Source: Candidatus Cloacimonadota bacterium
Lineage (GTDB): Bacteria > Cloacimonadota > Cloacimonadia > Cloacimonadales > Cloacimonadaceae
NCBI GenBank assembly: GCA_027318525.1
Contig: DAHVPA010000065.1
Span: 1 to 9,093 of the forward strand
Reading direction: 5' to 3'
DNA: 9,093 nucleotides
The notes beneath the pieces are model-generated. The model was not told where the DNA came from and ran no database searches. It was given only the letters and a program-made list of their open reading frames with translations. Of the stretch, positions 1 through 5,935 are shown one piece after another (position 1 is the first letter of the stretch; the number at the start of each line of letters is the position of its first letter). The translations under genes were made by a program, and so were the position numbers.

Positions 1-599
1 ACTGCCTTTTTGAAGAGCACAACCAGTTTCTGCAAATCTTCAGTGGTCAGTTCCAGGTCTTCCTTAACGCCTTTTTCGGTTTTGATGTGGTGAATGATTA
101 CTTCAAAGGGATCTTCGTCTTCTTTCTTCTCAGGTTTAAGTCCCAGCACGACATCGCCATACATCTGCACGAAGCGGCGATAGCTGTCCCAGACGAAACG
201 CGGATTATTGGTCTTCTTGACCAAGCCATTGACAGCAGCTTCGTTCAAACCAAGATTCAGGATTGTATCCATCATCCCCGGCATGGAAGCGCGGGCACCT
301 GAACGAACAGAGACCAGCAAAGGATTTTCACTGGAACCGAACTTTGTATTGGTATGTTCTTCCACAGCTTCGATGGCTGCTTTAATTTCTTCTTTCAATA
401 ATTCTTTGACCTTGTCCATACCCAGTTTGTTATAATCGGTACAGACCTCAGTGGTTATGGTAAATCCCGGGGGCACTGGAACGCCTATCAGATTCATTTC
501 TGCCAGGTTGGCTCCTTTTCCGCCCAGGAGGTTCTTCATTTCGGCTTTGCCTTCGGCAGCGCCGTTTCCAAATCGGTAAACGCGTTTAATGGAACTCAT
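1..599 (-). CDS. ppdK: Pyruvate, phosphate dikinase, N-terminal part (cut by window edge)
   Basis: Cytoplasmic enzyme interconverting pyruvate + ATP + Pi with phosphoenolpyruvate + AMP + PPi; in anaerobes it often works in a PPi-linked glycolysis or gluconeogenesis. The 199 visible residues are the start of the ATP-grasp nucleotide-binding domain. They show GGKGANLAEM (about residues 26-35), VPVPPGFTITTEVC (40-53), and SVRSGARASMPGMMDTILNLG (97-117), the family's nucleotide-binding signature. The family is usually about 870-900 residues, so the phosphohistidine and PEP/pyruvate domains lie outside the window. The start ATG at 599-597 is preceded by AGGAGG (609-604) with a 4-base spacer. A second ATG at 603-601 is in another frame. 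Transcribed divergently from the P-loop gene at 978. Family identification is certain; the physiological direction is inference. Confidence 0.95.
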   Translation of the reverse strand, partial: MSSIKRVYRFGNGAAEGKAEMKNLLGGKGANLAEMNLIGVPVPPGFTITTEVCTDYNKLGMDKVKELLKEEIKAAIEAVEEHTNTKFGSSENPLLVSVRSGARASMPGMMDTILNLGLNEAAVNGLVKKTNNPRFVWDSYRRFVQMYGDVVLGLKPEKKEDEDPFEVIIHHIKTEKGVKEDLELTTEDLQKLVVLFKKA

Positions 600-612
600 C
601 CATCCTCCTGAT

Positions 613-619
613 ATTTATA
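613..619 (-). promoter_or_regulatory. Possible -10 element for ppdK
   Basis: The minus strand reads TATAAAT here, three bases upstream of the ppdK ribosome binding site. No convincing -35 hexamer lies 16-18 bases further upstream. A nearly identical TATAAAT stands just upstream of the divergent gene. Weak evidence from AT-rich DNA; the implied 5' leader would be very short. Confidence 0.25.
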
Positions 620-655
620 TAGTTATGTGATTTAATAGGTTAGATATGACCCATT

Positions 656-829
656 TTAATGAATAAACGTTTCTGTCAACTGCCAATTACCATGTTTTTG
701 CTTGCTGGAATGCAACTTGCCGGGAATTTGCAGGATATCTTGTTTCTCTTTTTCCCAATGTCTGATCATTTTACCAATCTGTTCTGCGATTCTATCGAAC
801 CAGCTTGCTACTTGGGGTCCACGTGGCAT
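656..829 (-). CDS. Doubtful small ORF, 57 residues
   Basis: A minus-strand frame starting at ATG 829-827 encodes 57 residues. It begins MPRGPQVASWFDRIAEQIGK and ends in a Lys/Gln/His-rich tail with no membrane segment or signal peptide. The amino acid mix looks more protein-like than random, with Trp at residues 10, 25 and 49 and a charged, helical-looking middle (about 10-32). Against it: there is no good ribosome binding site (only GGGTGG directly before the ATG), and the same frame stays open upstream into antisense of the neighbouring gene. I do not recognise it. It could be a real small protein, a gene remnant, or a conserved repeat that happens to be open. Confidence 0.2.
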   Translation of the reverse strand: MPRGPQVASWFDRIAEQIGKMIRHWEKEKQDILQIPGKLHSSKQKHGNWQLTETFIH

Positions 830-948
830 CCACCCGGGCTTACCCCAGGAGGACTCCAGGTGGATCCCTGGTTGTAACTGGGGATGTTGTGAAAGCTGAG
901 TTTGAGAGGATTTCCTTGACTGAAAAAGCCTATTCAAAATCCTGCCTC

Positions 949-955
949 TATAAAT
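949..955 (+). promoter_or_regulatory. Possible -10 element for the cpgS-like gene
   Basis: TATAAAT lies 10 bases before the AAGGAG ribosome binding site. TTGACT occurs at 916-921, but the 27-base spacing is too long for a classic sigma-70 pair. It resembles the TATAAAT upstream of divergent ppdK. Low confidence. Confidence 0.25.
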
Positions 956-977
956 GATATCCCTTAAGGAGTAGATA

Positions 978-2288
978 ATGAAAAGAAAAGTTATCATCAT
1001 GGGCGCAGCAGGAAGAGACTTCCATAATTTTAACGTCTTCTTCCGCGACAATGACATGTATGAAGTTGTAGCTTTCACAGCCACCCAGATTCCCGGCATT
1101 GACGACAAGAAATATCCTGCCGAACTTGCCGGTAGCCTTTACCCCAATGGAATAGAAATCCACCCCGAATCTGAAATCGTAAACCTCATAAAAAACAACA
1201 ACGTTGACCTCGTGGTCTTTGCTTACAGTGACCAGCCGCATGAAGCAGTGATGAACAAAGGCGCTATCGTGAATGCCGCCGGAGCCGACTATATGATGAT
1301 GGGTGCCAACACCATGGTTAAGACCAGCAAGCCATTGGTTACCATCTGCGCTGCCCGCACCGGTTGTGGCAAGAGCCAGACCACCCGTGCAGTGGTGAAA
1401 GCCCTCAAGGCAAAAGGACTGAAGGTTGTCTCAATCCGCCATCCGATGCCCTACGGTGACTTGGTTGCCCAAAAAGTGCAGCGTTTTGCCGAACTGGCAG
1501 ACCTTGAAAAACACAAATGCACCATTGAAGAAATGGAAGAATACGAACCGCATATCCGCATGGGCAGCGTGATTTACGCAGGTGTGGATTATGAAGCCAT
1601 CGTGCGTGAAGCCGAAAAAGAAGCTGACGTCATCATTTGGGATGGCGGCAATAACGATATTCCTTTCTACACTTCCGATAAGAAACTCAATATCGTTGTG
1701 GTCGATCCGCACAGAGCCGGAGACGAGATTTCCTACTACCCCGGCGAAACCAACCTCTACCTGGCTGACGTCGTCGTGATCAACAAAATCGACAGCGCAG
1801 ACTTGGAAGACATACAGGAAGTGCGTGAAAACGTACGTTCCCGCAACCCCAAAGTCACCATCATCGAAGCAGCCTCCCCCCTCTTTGTGGACGACCCGGA
1901 ATTGATTATGAACAAGCGCGTCCTCGTCGTGGAAGACGGTCCCACCCTCACCCACGGTGAAATGGCTTACGGCGCCGGTGTCATAGCTGCTGAGAAATAC
2001 GGCTGCGCAGAAATGGTCGATCCCCGTCCCTGGGCGGTAGGAGAGATTGCCGAAACCTTTGAAAAATATCCTGAAATCGGTGTTCTGCTGCCTGCCATGG
2101 GTTACAGTGACCAGCAAATCAAGGACCTGGAAACCACAATCAACAATACTGATTGCGACAGCGTCGTAATCGCTACCCCGATTGACCTGCGCCGCCTTGT
2201 TAAGATCAACAAGCCCGCCTGCCAGGTTAATTATGAGCTTCAGGAAATCGGCTTGCCTACAGTTGCCGACGTTCTGAAGGACTTCTAA
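978..2288 (+). CDS. P-loop NTPase/GTPase, cyclic 2,3-diphosphoglycerate synthetase-like
   Basis: 436 residues. The N-terminus has a Rossmann-like turn, IIMGAAGRDFHNF (6-18), typical of this family (COG2403-like). A Walker A-type loop, ARTGCGKSQTT, covers 126-136 with K132 and S133. WDGGNND (221-227) is a Walker B/switch-like acidic motif, and NKID (269-272) resembles the G4 guanine-specificity motif of GTPases. The archaeal founder (CpgS of methanogens) cyclises 2,3-diphosphoglycerate with ATP. Bacterial homologues are widespread, and I know of no settled role for them, so the enzymatic name should not be transferred. The first Gly of the classical GxxxxGK loop is Ala here. The start is supported by AAGGAG at 966-971 with six-base spacing. 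Next comes carbamate kinase, 75 bp downstream on the same strand, which suggests a linked function in carbamoyl phosphate or nucleotide metabolism. Family assignment is firm; function is open. Confidence 0.85.
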   Translation: MKRKVIIMGAAGRDFHNFNVFFRDNDMYEVVAFTATQIPGIDDKKYPAELAGSLYPNGIEIHPESEIVNLIKNNNVDLVVFAYSDQPHEAVMNKGAIVNAAGADYMMMGANTMVKTSKPLVTICAARTGCGKSQTTRAVVKALKAKGLKVVSIRHPMPYGDLVAQKVQRFAELADLEKHKCTIEEMEEYEPHIRMGSVIYAGVDYEAIVREAEKEADVIIWDGGNNDIPFYTSDKKLNIVVVDPHRAGDEISYYPGETNLYLADVVVINKIDSADLEDIQEVRENVRSRNPKVTIIEAASPLFVDDPELIMNKRVLVVEDGPTLTHGEMAYGAGVIAAEKYGCAEMVDPRPWAVGEIAETFEKYPEIGVLLPAMGYSDQQIKDLETTINNTDCDSVVIATPIDLRRLVKINKPACQVNYELQEIGLPTVADVLKDF

Positions 2289-2317
2289 AACCTGTTAAGA
2301 ACTAAGATGAATAATAT

Positions 2318-2341
2318 AGGGCGGCTCAATTGAGTCGCCCT
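2318..2341 (+). terminator. Hairpin between the cpgS-like gene and arcC (weak terminator or attenuator)
   Basis: A 10-bp stem, 2318-2327 pairing with 2332-2341 and containing one G-U pair, closes an AATT tetraloop. Six G/C-rich pairs sit at the base. It is followed by TGCTTTGACTTT, not a continuous T run, so intrinsic termination would be partial. It lies 29 bases after the upstream stop codon and 22 before the arcC start. It may lower arcC expression relative to the first gene, stabilise the upstream mRNA or mark a processing site. The sequence is also nearly palindromic, so an operator is possible. Confidence 0.5.
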
Positions 2342-2363
2342 GCTTTGACTTTAAGAGGAAATT

Positions 2364-3311
2364 ATGAAAAAAACAGCAGTCCTTGCCCTGGGTGGAAACG
2401 CCATCATCCAAGCCGGTCAAAAAGGCACAATTACTGAGCAGTTTAAAAACACAAGAGAGTCTTTAGGCGGAGTAGTGGAACTAATCCGTCAGGGATATCA
2501 CCTAGCCATTACTCACGGAAACGGACCACAGGTTGGGAATCTTTTGCGTCAACAGGAAGCCGGGGAGAAAGAAGGTATCGCTCCCCTGCCTCTGGGTGTG
2601 CTTAATGCCGCTACGGAAGGCACCATGGGATACATGATTGAACAAAGTCTGCAGAACCGACTGCACCTGACCGGGATAGATAAAAATGTCATCACAATCA
2701 CTGCTCAGGTGGTTGTTGACCGCAACGACCCAAGTATGCTGAATCCGACGAAGTTTGTAGGCAGCACCTATTACACGAAAGAACAAGCTGATCAACTCCA
2801 TATTGATTTGGGCTGGACTTTGAAAGAAGACTCAGGCAAAGGTTACAGGCGCGTGGTGCCTTCCCCCAAGCCGATTGACATCATTCCTGCCCAAACAGTG
2901 AAAGAATTGGTGGATAATGGCGAAATCGTCATCACAGTCGGCGGTGGCGGTATTCCTATCTATATTGAAGACAATGGCACTTATGAGGGTGTGGACGCTG
3001 TTATAGACAAAGACTTTGCTTCCGCATTGCTGGCAAAGATGATTGATGCCGACCTGCTGGTTATCCTGACCGGGGTGGATAAAGTTGCTATCAATTACAA
3101 CAAGCCGGATATGCAGGAACTGAACGTTTTATCTGTTGCCGATGCTATAAAATACCACGCAGAAGGTCAGTTTCCAAGTGGAAGCATGGGACCTAAAATC
3201 CTGGCTGCTATAGATTTTATCGAAAAGGGTGGTCAGGAAGTTCTTATCACATCAATCGAAAGAATCGTAGATGCCTTTGAAGGTAAGACAGGCACCAGAA
3301 TAGTCAAATAA
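2364..3311 (+). CDS. arcC: Carbamate kinase
   Basis: Catalyses carbamoyl phosphate + ADP ⇌ ATP + ammonia + CO2 in the cytoplasm, the ATP-yielding step of arginine/citrulline and some purine or allantoin fermentations. The 315 residues match the family length and cover the whole amino acid kinase fold. Visible motifs are LALGGNAI (7-14), THGNGPQVGNL (50-60), YRRVVPSPKP (161-170), the glycine-rich VGGGGIPIY (192-200), DKDFASALLA (215-224), LTGVDKVAIN (235-244) and SGSMGPK (272-278). The start ATG has AGAGG at 2354-2358, five bases upstream. It follows the cpgS-like gene on the same strand and ends before a strong terminator. No arginine deiminase or ornithine carbamoyltransferase lies in the window, so the carbamoyl phosphate source is unknown. 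No sign of damage. Confidence 0.95.
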   Translation: MKKTAVLALGGNAIIQAGQKGTITEQFKNTRESLGGVVELIRQGYHLAITHGNGPQVGNLLRQQEAGEKEGIAPLPLGVLNAATEGTMGYMIEQSLQNRLHLTGIDKNVITITAQVVVDRNDPSMLNPTKFVGSTYYTKEQADQLHIDLGWTLKEDSGKGYRRVVPSPKPIDIIPAQTVKELVDNGEIVITVGGGGIPIYIEDNGTYEGVDAVIDKDFASALLAKMIDADLLVILTGVDKVAINYNKPDMQELNVLSVADAIKYHAEGQFPSGSMGPKILAAIDFIEKGGQEVLITSIERIVDAFEGKTGTRIVK

Positions 3312-3325
3312 GATATATCTTCAAT

Positions 3326-3360
3326 AAAAAAGAGTCATTCCCAGAGGAGTGACTCTTTTT
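3326..3360. terminator. Bidirectional rho-independent terminator
   Basis: The stem 3331-3341 (AGAGTCATTCC) pairs with 3346-3356 (GGAGTGACTCT), with one G-U pair, around a CAGA loop. It is flanked by five A residues at 3326-3330 and by T residues at 3357-3360, then GTTTT. Read on the plus strand it ends the arcC transcript, 14 bases past its stop codon. Read on the minus strand it has its own T run and ends the prepilin peptidase transcript. Both convergent genes can share it. Confidence 0.9.
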
Positions 3361-3375
3361 GTTTTCAGAAACAAA

Positions 3376-4110
3376 TTAGAACATGCTAAGATACCAGCCC
3401 AAAAAGAAATTACCAGTCAATACCCAAACCAAGGCTGCTGCTGCCAGAAACGGACCATAAGGGATTCCGTCTTCCCTGCCCTTGCGACTGAAAAGAGCAA
3501 ATCCGACTGCCAGAAGACTGGAAAAGAAAACTATAAACGAGATGTTGATAGCACCCACATAAGCAGCCATGGCAGCCAACAGCTTGATATCTCCACCACC
3601 CATGCCTTCTTTTTTTCTTACCTTTTCAAACAGCCAGGCGATAAGCAGCATGATCACCAAGATTCCAACCGAAGTCAGCATAGCATTGAGGAAAGTGATA
3701 TCAGACTCCGGTAATAAAGCAAAAGCCAAGCCTATGATCGCCATGGGAATTGTAAGCTTATCCAGAATCAGTCTGTGAAATATATCAATAAAGAAAATGG
3801 GTATCAGGAAAAAGAACAGGATGGCATATTTAGCAAAGAGAATCAAGTCTGTCCCAAACTTGAAAAACAACGCCAGCAAAATCAAGGGAGTTACAATCTC
3901 AACCACCAGATGATGGATGTGGATTTTAGCTCCGCAATATTTGCATTTACCCCGTAAAATCAGATAGCTCAAAATCGGGATGTTTAGCCAGAAAGGAATC
4001 GATTTGCCGCAATCGGAACATCTGGAAGCAGGCAGGATGATGGATTGTTTTTTGGGCAGACGGTCAATCCAGACATTGAAAAAGCTGCCCAGACTGGCTC
4101 CCAGAACCAC
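3376..4110 (-). CDS. Type 4 prepilin peptidase (A24 family, PilD/GspO-like)
   Basis: Inner-membrane aspartic protease that cleaves, and usually N-methylates, prepilin or pseudopilin leaders for type IV pili or type II secretion. Counted from GTG at 4110, the N-terminal methylase-type domain has the zinc-binding pairs CSDC (31-34) and CKYC (56-59). The catalytic aspartates are D109 in FFIDIFHR and D174 in GMGGGDIKLL, matching the GxGD class. IPYGPFLAAAAL (216-227) is also typical. Several hydrophobic segments span the chain (about 45-52, 71-84, 91-109, 121-133, 145-161, 188-207 and 222-235). The start is uncertain: GTG at 4110 has no evident ribosome binding site and begins inside the first membrane segment. 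A CTG at 4137 lies six bases after GGAG and would restore that segment, adding nine residues. The upstream gene is in the same frame, separated by one TAA. Confidence 0.93.
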   Translation of the reverse strand: MVLGASLGSFFNVWIDRLPKKQSIILPASRCSDCGKSIPFWLNIPILSYLILRGKCKYCGAKIHIHHLVVEIVTPLILLALFFKFGTDLILFAKYAILFFFLIPIFFIDIFHRLILDKLTIPMAIIGLAFALLPESDITFLNAMLTSVGILVIMLLIAWLFEKVRKKEGMGGGDIKLLAAMAAYVGAINISFIVFFSSLLAVGFALFSRKGREDGIPYGPFLAAAALVWVLTGNFFLGWYLSMF

Positions 4111-4137
4111 AATCAGTATAGCAATTACAGGATCCAG

Positions 4138-4593
4138 TTAGCGCTCCATCCAGTCAAAATGATTTCGGTAAAATGGATTCTGTGCACGCATGTCTCTAAA
4201 CTCAATCTGCAGCGAGACAGTATCAGTAGGTTTATAACTCAGGCTGAATTCAGGAATGATTTTGGTCTTGTTATCGTTGTTGCTTTCGAAACTGAATCCG
4301 CTGCTCTGGCTGATAGAACCAAAATTCACCAGATTGAGGTCAACAGCCAGATTAAGCTTGGGACTAAGCTCGTATGCCAGATGATTGGTATAGCGCGATT
4401 GGTAAAAACCCAATCCGTTGCTGGAGGTACCGGCTGCAAATCCCATACTGTGAGTCATTTTGAGTTTGTAGGGATTGAAAAGTGTCCCTCTCGCCAAAGC
4501 AGAATTAAAAGTGCTGTTTTCGAATATATAGCTTTGTGCCAATAATCCCGAAAGGCAAGCTCCCAGAATCATTAAAACCACTATCTTTTTCAT
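4138..4593 (-). CDS. Small exported beta-rich protein of unknown function
   Basis: 151 residues, not recognised. The N-terminus is a signal peptide: KK at 2-3, a hydrophobic core to about residue 18, and a likely signal peptidase I cut after LLA (17-19), before Gln20. A cysteine at 13 follows LGA, but the hydrophobic stretch before it is too short for a convincing lipoprotein signal. The mature part is rich in Ser, Asn, Phe and Tyr. It has alternating polar/hydrophobic stretches such as LNLAVDLNLVNFGSI (80-94) and PEFSLSYKPTD (114-124), which look like beta strands of a small outer-membrane barrel or a truncated one. It does not end in the usual C-terminal aromatic residue. The start ATG has GAGG at 4604-4601, seven bases upstream. 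It runs straight into the prepilin peptidase gene, suggesting co-transcription, but it has no prepilin leader itself. Confidence 0.75.
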   Translation of the reverse strand: MKKIVVLMILGACLSGLLAQSYIFENSTFNSALARGTLFNPYKLKMTHSMGFAAGTSSNGLGFYQSRYTNHLAYELSPKLNLAVDLNLVNFGSISQSSGFSFESNNDNKTKIIPEFSLSYKPTDTVSLQIEFRDMRAQNPFYRNHFDWMER

Positions 4594-4637
4594 AATATAA
4601 CCTCACAGGTTCCTGTAACAAATATCCCCTAACACAT

Positions 4638-4665
4638 AAGATAAGCATCCCTGCCGAAACGTCAA
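4638..4665 (-). promoter_or_regulatory. Candidate sigma-70-like promoter for the exported protein and prepilin peptidase
   Basis: The minus strand reads TTGACG (4665-4660), 16 bases, then TATCTT (4643-4638). The -35 matches consensus at 5 of 6 positions and the -10 at 4 of 6. It sits in the 73-bp gap after the aminotransferase stop codon, about 45 bases before the downstream ATG. A transcript from here would express the last two genes independently of the upstream metabolic genes. Sequence match only. Confidence 0.4.
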
Positions 4666-4666
4666 G

Positions 4667-5878
4667 TTAAAATGACTTAATCAAAGTGGCAAGCCTGGCA
4701 ATACCTTCTTGAATCTGCTCCTGACTGGAATAGGTAAAGTTAAGACGCATGCAGTTATACTGTTCCTCTCCAAAGGGGAAGAACTTGCTGCCTGGTATGA
4801 ATGCGACCTTATGTGCTTTCGCCTGCTCAAACAACTCGTCACAATTGAATCTTTCCTCCAGCCACAGCCACAGGAAAATACCACCTTCAGGATGTGTCCA
4901 CATCACATTGGAGGGCATTTCCTTATCCAAAGCTTCCAGCATGGTCTCCAGATATGGTCTATAAAAAGAGCGAATCATTTCCAGATGAGGTTGCATCAAA
5001 TCCTGTTGAAAGAAGCGGGCAGCTACACGCTCTGTTACACAGTCCGGAGTGATGTTGACTTTCTGCTGCCAGGAACATAGGCGTTCCACCAGGTTTTTAT
5101 TGCCTTTCACAAATGCAAGGCGCATACCTGGTCCCAATATCTTGGAAAATGATACAATCTCGGTTACAATATCTGGATTCCTATATTGCTCAAAAGCTGT
5201 CCTGTATAGTGTGGGCAGCTCATCACCACTAAATCTGAGACGGCTATAGGGGTTATCCTCCAAAATCGGTAAATCAAAATCCAAAGCAAAACGAACCAAT
5301 TCTTTACGTCTTTGTTCAGACATGGATATTCCACTGGGATTCTGAAAATCAGGGATTACATACAAGAATTTAACCTTCCTGCCCTTAGTTCTGAATTCCC
5401 GTAAATCCTTCTTTAGAATTTCCAGGTCGATTCCTTCGCTGTCCATAGGGATACCATGGACTTTAGCTCCCAAAGCATCAAAAGCTACCAACGTCCCCAA
5501 AAATGTGGGAGCTTCGCAAAAAATAACATCTCCTTCTTCGATCAGAGCTCTGGTATAGTAATAGATGCCATTTGTTGCCCCGGCAGTAACCAGGATGTTG
5601 TCGTGGTTAATGTGTTTATATCCTTCCCATTTAAGCAGCTCATCCTTGAGCTGGTTATCGCCTTCGGAAGCGCCGTATTGTAGAACTTCAGCCCCTTCCT
5701 CAGTGATAACCTGGCTGTAAATCTCTGCCAGTTTCTGTTTGGGAAAGGTCTTGGGAGAAGGAAAACCGCCGGCGAAGGAAATCAATCCCGGCACTGTTTT
5801 GATACTTGCCACCAGCTCGCGAATCAGTGATGAATGCATGGTTCTGGTGTGTTCAGAAAAGCTGTTTTTGTACTCCAT
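4667..5878 (-). CDS. PLP-dependent fold-type I aminotransferase (2-aminoadipate/aromatic, LysN/MocR-like group)
   Basis: A soluble PLP enzyme moving the amino group between an amino acid and a 2-oxo acid. The 403 residues match the stand-alone enzymes of this group. Key sites: SFAGGFPSPKTFP (34-46), substrate-loop motif; QYGASEGDNQLKDEL (67-81); YVIPDFQNPSG (173-183) with N180; LEDNPYSRLRF (206-216) with D208 and Y211 contacting the cofactor; SFSKILGPGMRLAF (243-256) with Schiff-base lysine K246 and phosphate-binding R253; and MRLNF (377-381) with R378, expected to bind the substrate carboxylate. Substrate cannot be told from sequence; 2-aminoadipate, branched-chain and aromatic amino acids are all used by relatives. 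There is no helix-turn-helix domain, so it is not a MocR regulator. AAGGA (5889-5885), six bases before the ATG, supports the start. It lies 57 bp downstream of asnS on the same strand. Confidence 0.9.
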   Translation of the reverse strand: MEYKNSFSEHTRTMHSSLIRELVASIKTVPGLISFAGGFPSPKTFPKQKLAEIYSQVITEEGAEVLQYGASEGDNQLKDELLKWEGYKHINHDNILVTAGATNGIYYYTRALIEEGDVIFCEAPTFLGTLVAFDALGAKVHGIPMDSEGIDLEILKKDLREFRTKGRKVKFLYVIPDFQNPSGISMSEQRRKELVRFALDFDLPILEDNPYSRLRFSGDELPTLYRTAFEQYRNPDIVTEIVSFSKILGPGMRLAFVKGNKNLVERLCSWQQKVNITPDCVTERVAARFFQQDLMQPHLEMIRSFYRPYLETMLEALDKEMPSNVMWTHPEGGIFLWLWLEERFNCDELFEQAKAHKVAFIPGSKFFPFGEEQYNCMRLNFTYSSQEQIQEGIARLATLIKSF

Positions 5879-5935
5879 TTATATTCCTTATGCTTTTATT
5901 GTCAATTTAAGGGCCCGTTTGGCCAGGATATGACT

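Larger units (their letters stand above)
600..977. other. Divergent intergenic region with GC-rich patch
   Basis: 378 bases between the starts of two divergent genes, so it should hold both promoters. The outer parts are AT-rich. A patch at about 811-885 is markedly GC-rich. It contains the palindrome CCACGTGG (819-826), the inverted repeat ATCCACC (828-834) / GGTGGAT (859-865), and repeated TCCA/CCAGG/CCTGG words. The minus strand is open across the whole region and into the neighbouring gene. I could not assign a known RNA family or riboswitch. It may be a regulatory leader, a dispersed intergenic repeat or the remains of a gene. Confidence 0.5.

Noticed and set aside
1431..2117. Long minus-strand open frame (228 codons) opposite the cpgS-like gene
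   Set aside because: It is fully antisense to a gene with clear motifs and a good ribosome site. Its translation is low-complexity (many Phe, His, Val, Asp) with no recognisable motif, as expected for a shadow frame.
4045..4545. Plus-strand open frame (166 codons) across the peptidase/exported-protein boundary
   Set aside because: Antisense to two real genes; the translation lacks domain features, and its start lies within the peptidase coding region without a ribosome site.
4605..4616. ACAGG-TT-CCTGT inverted repeat before the exported-protein gene as an operator
   Set aside because: Five-base arms next to a ribosome binding site are expected by chance at this length; no second copy was seen.
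5906..5935. GGCC-AAACG-GGCC mini-hairpin after asnS as a terminator
   Set aside because: Only four base pairs and no T-run on the minus strand; too weak to call, and the downstream gene is probably in the same transcript.
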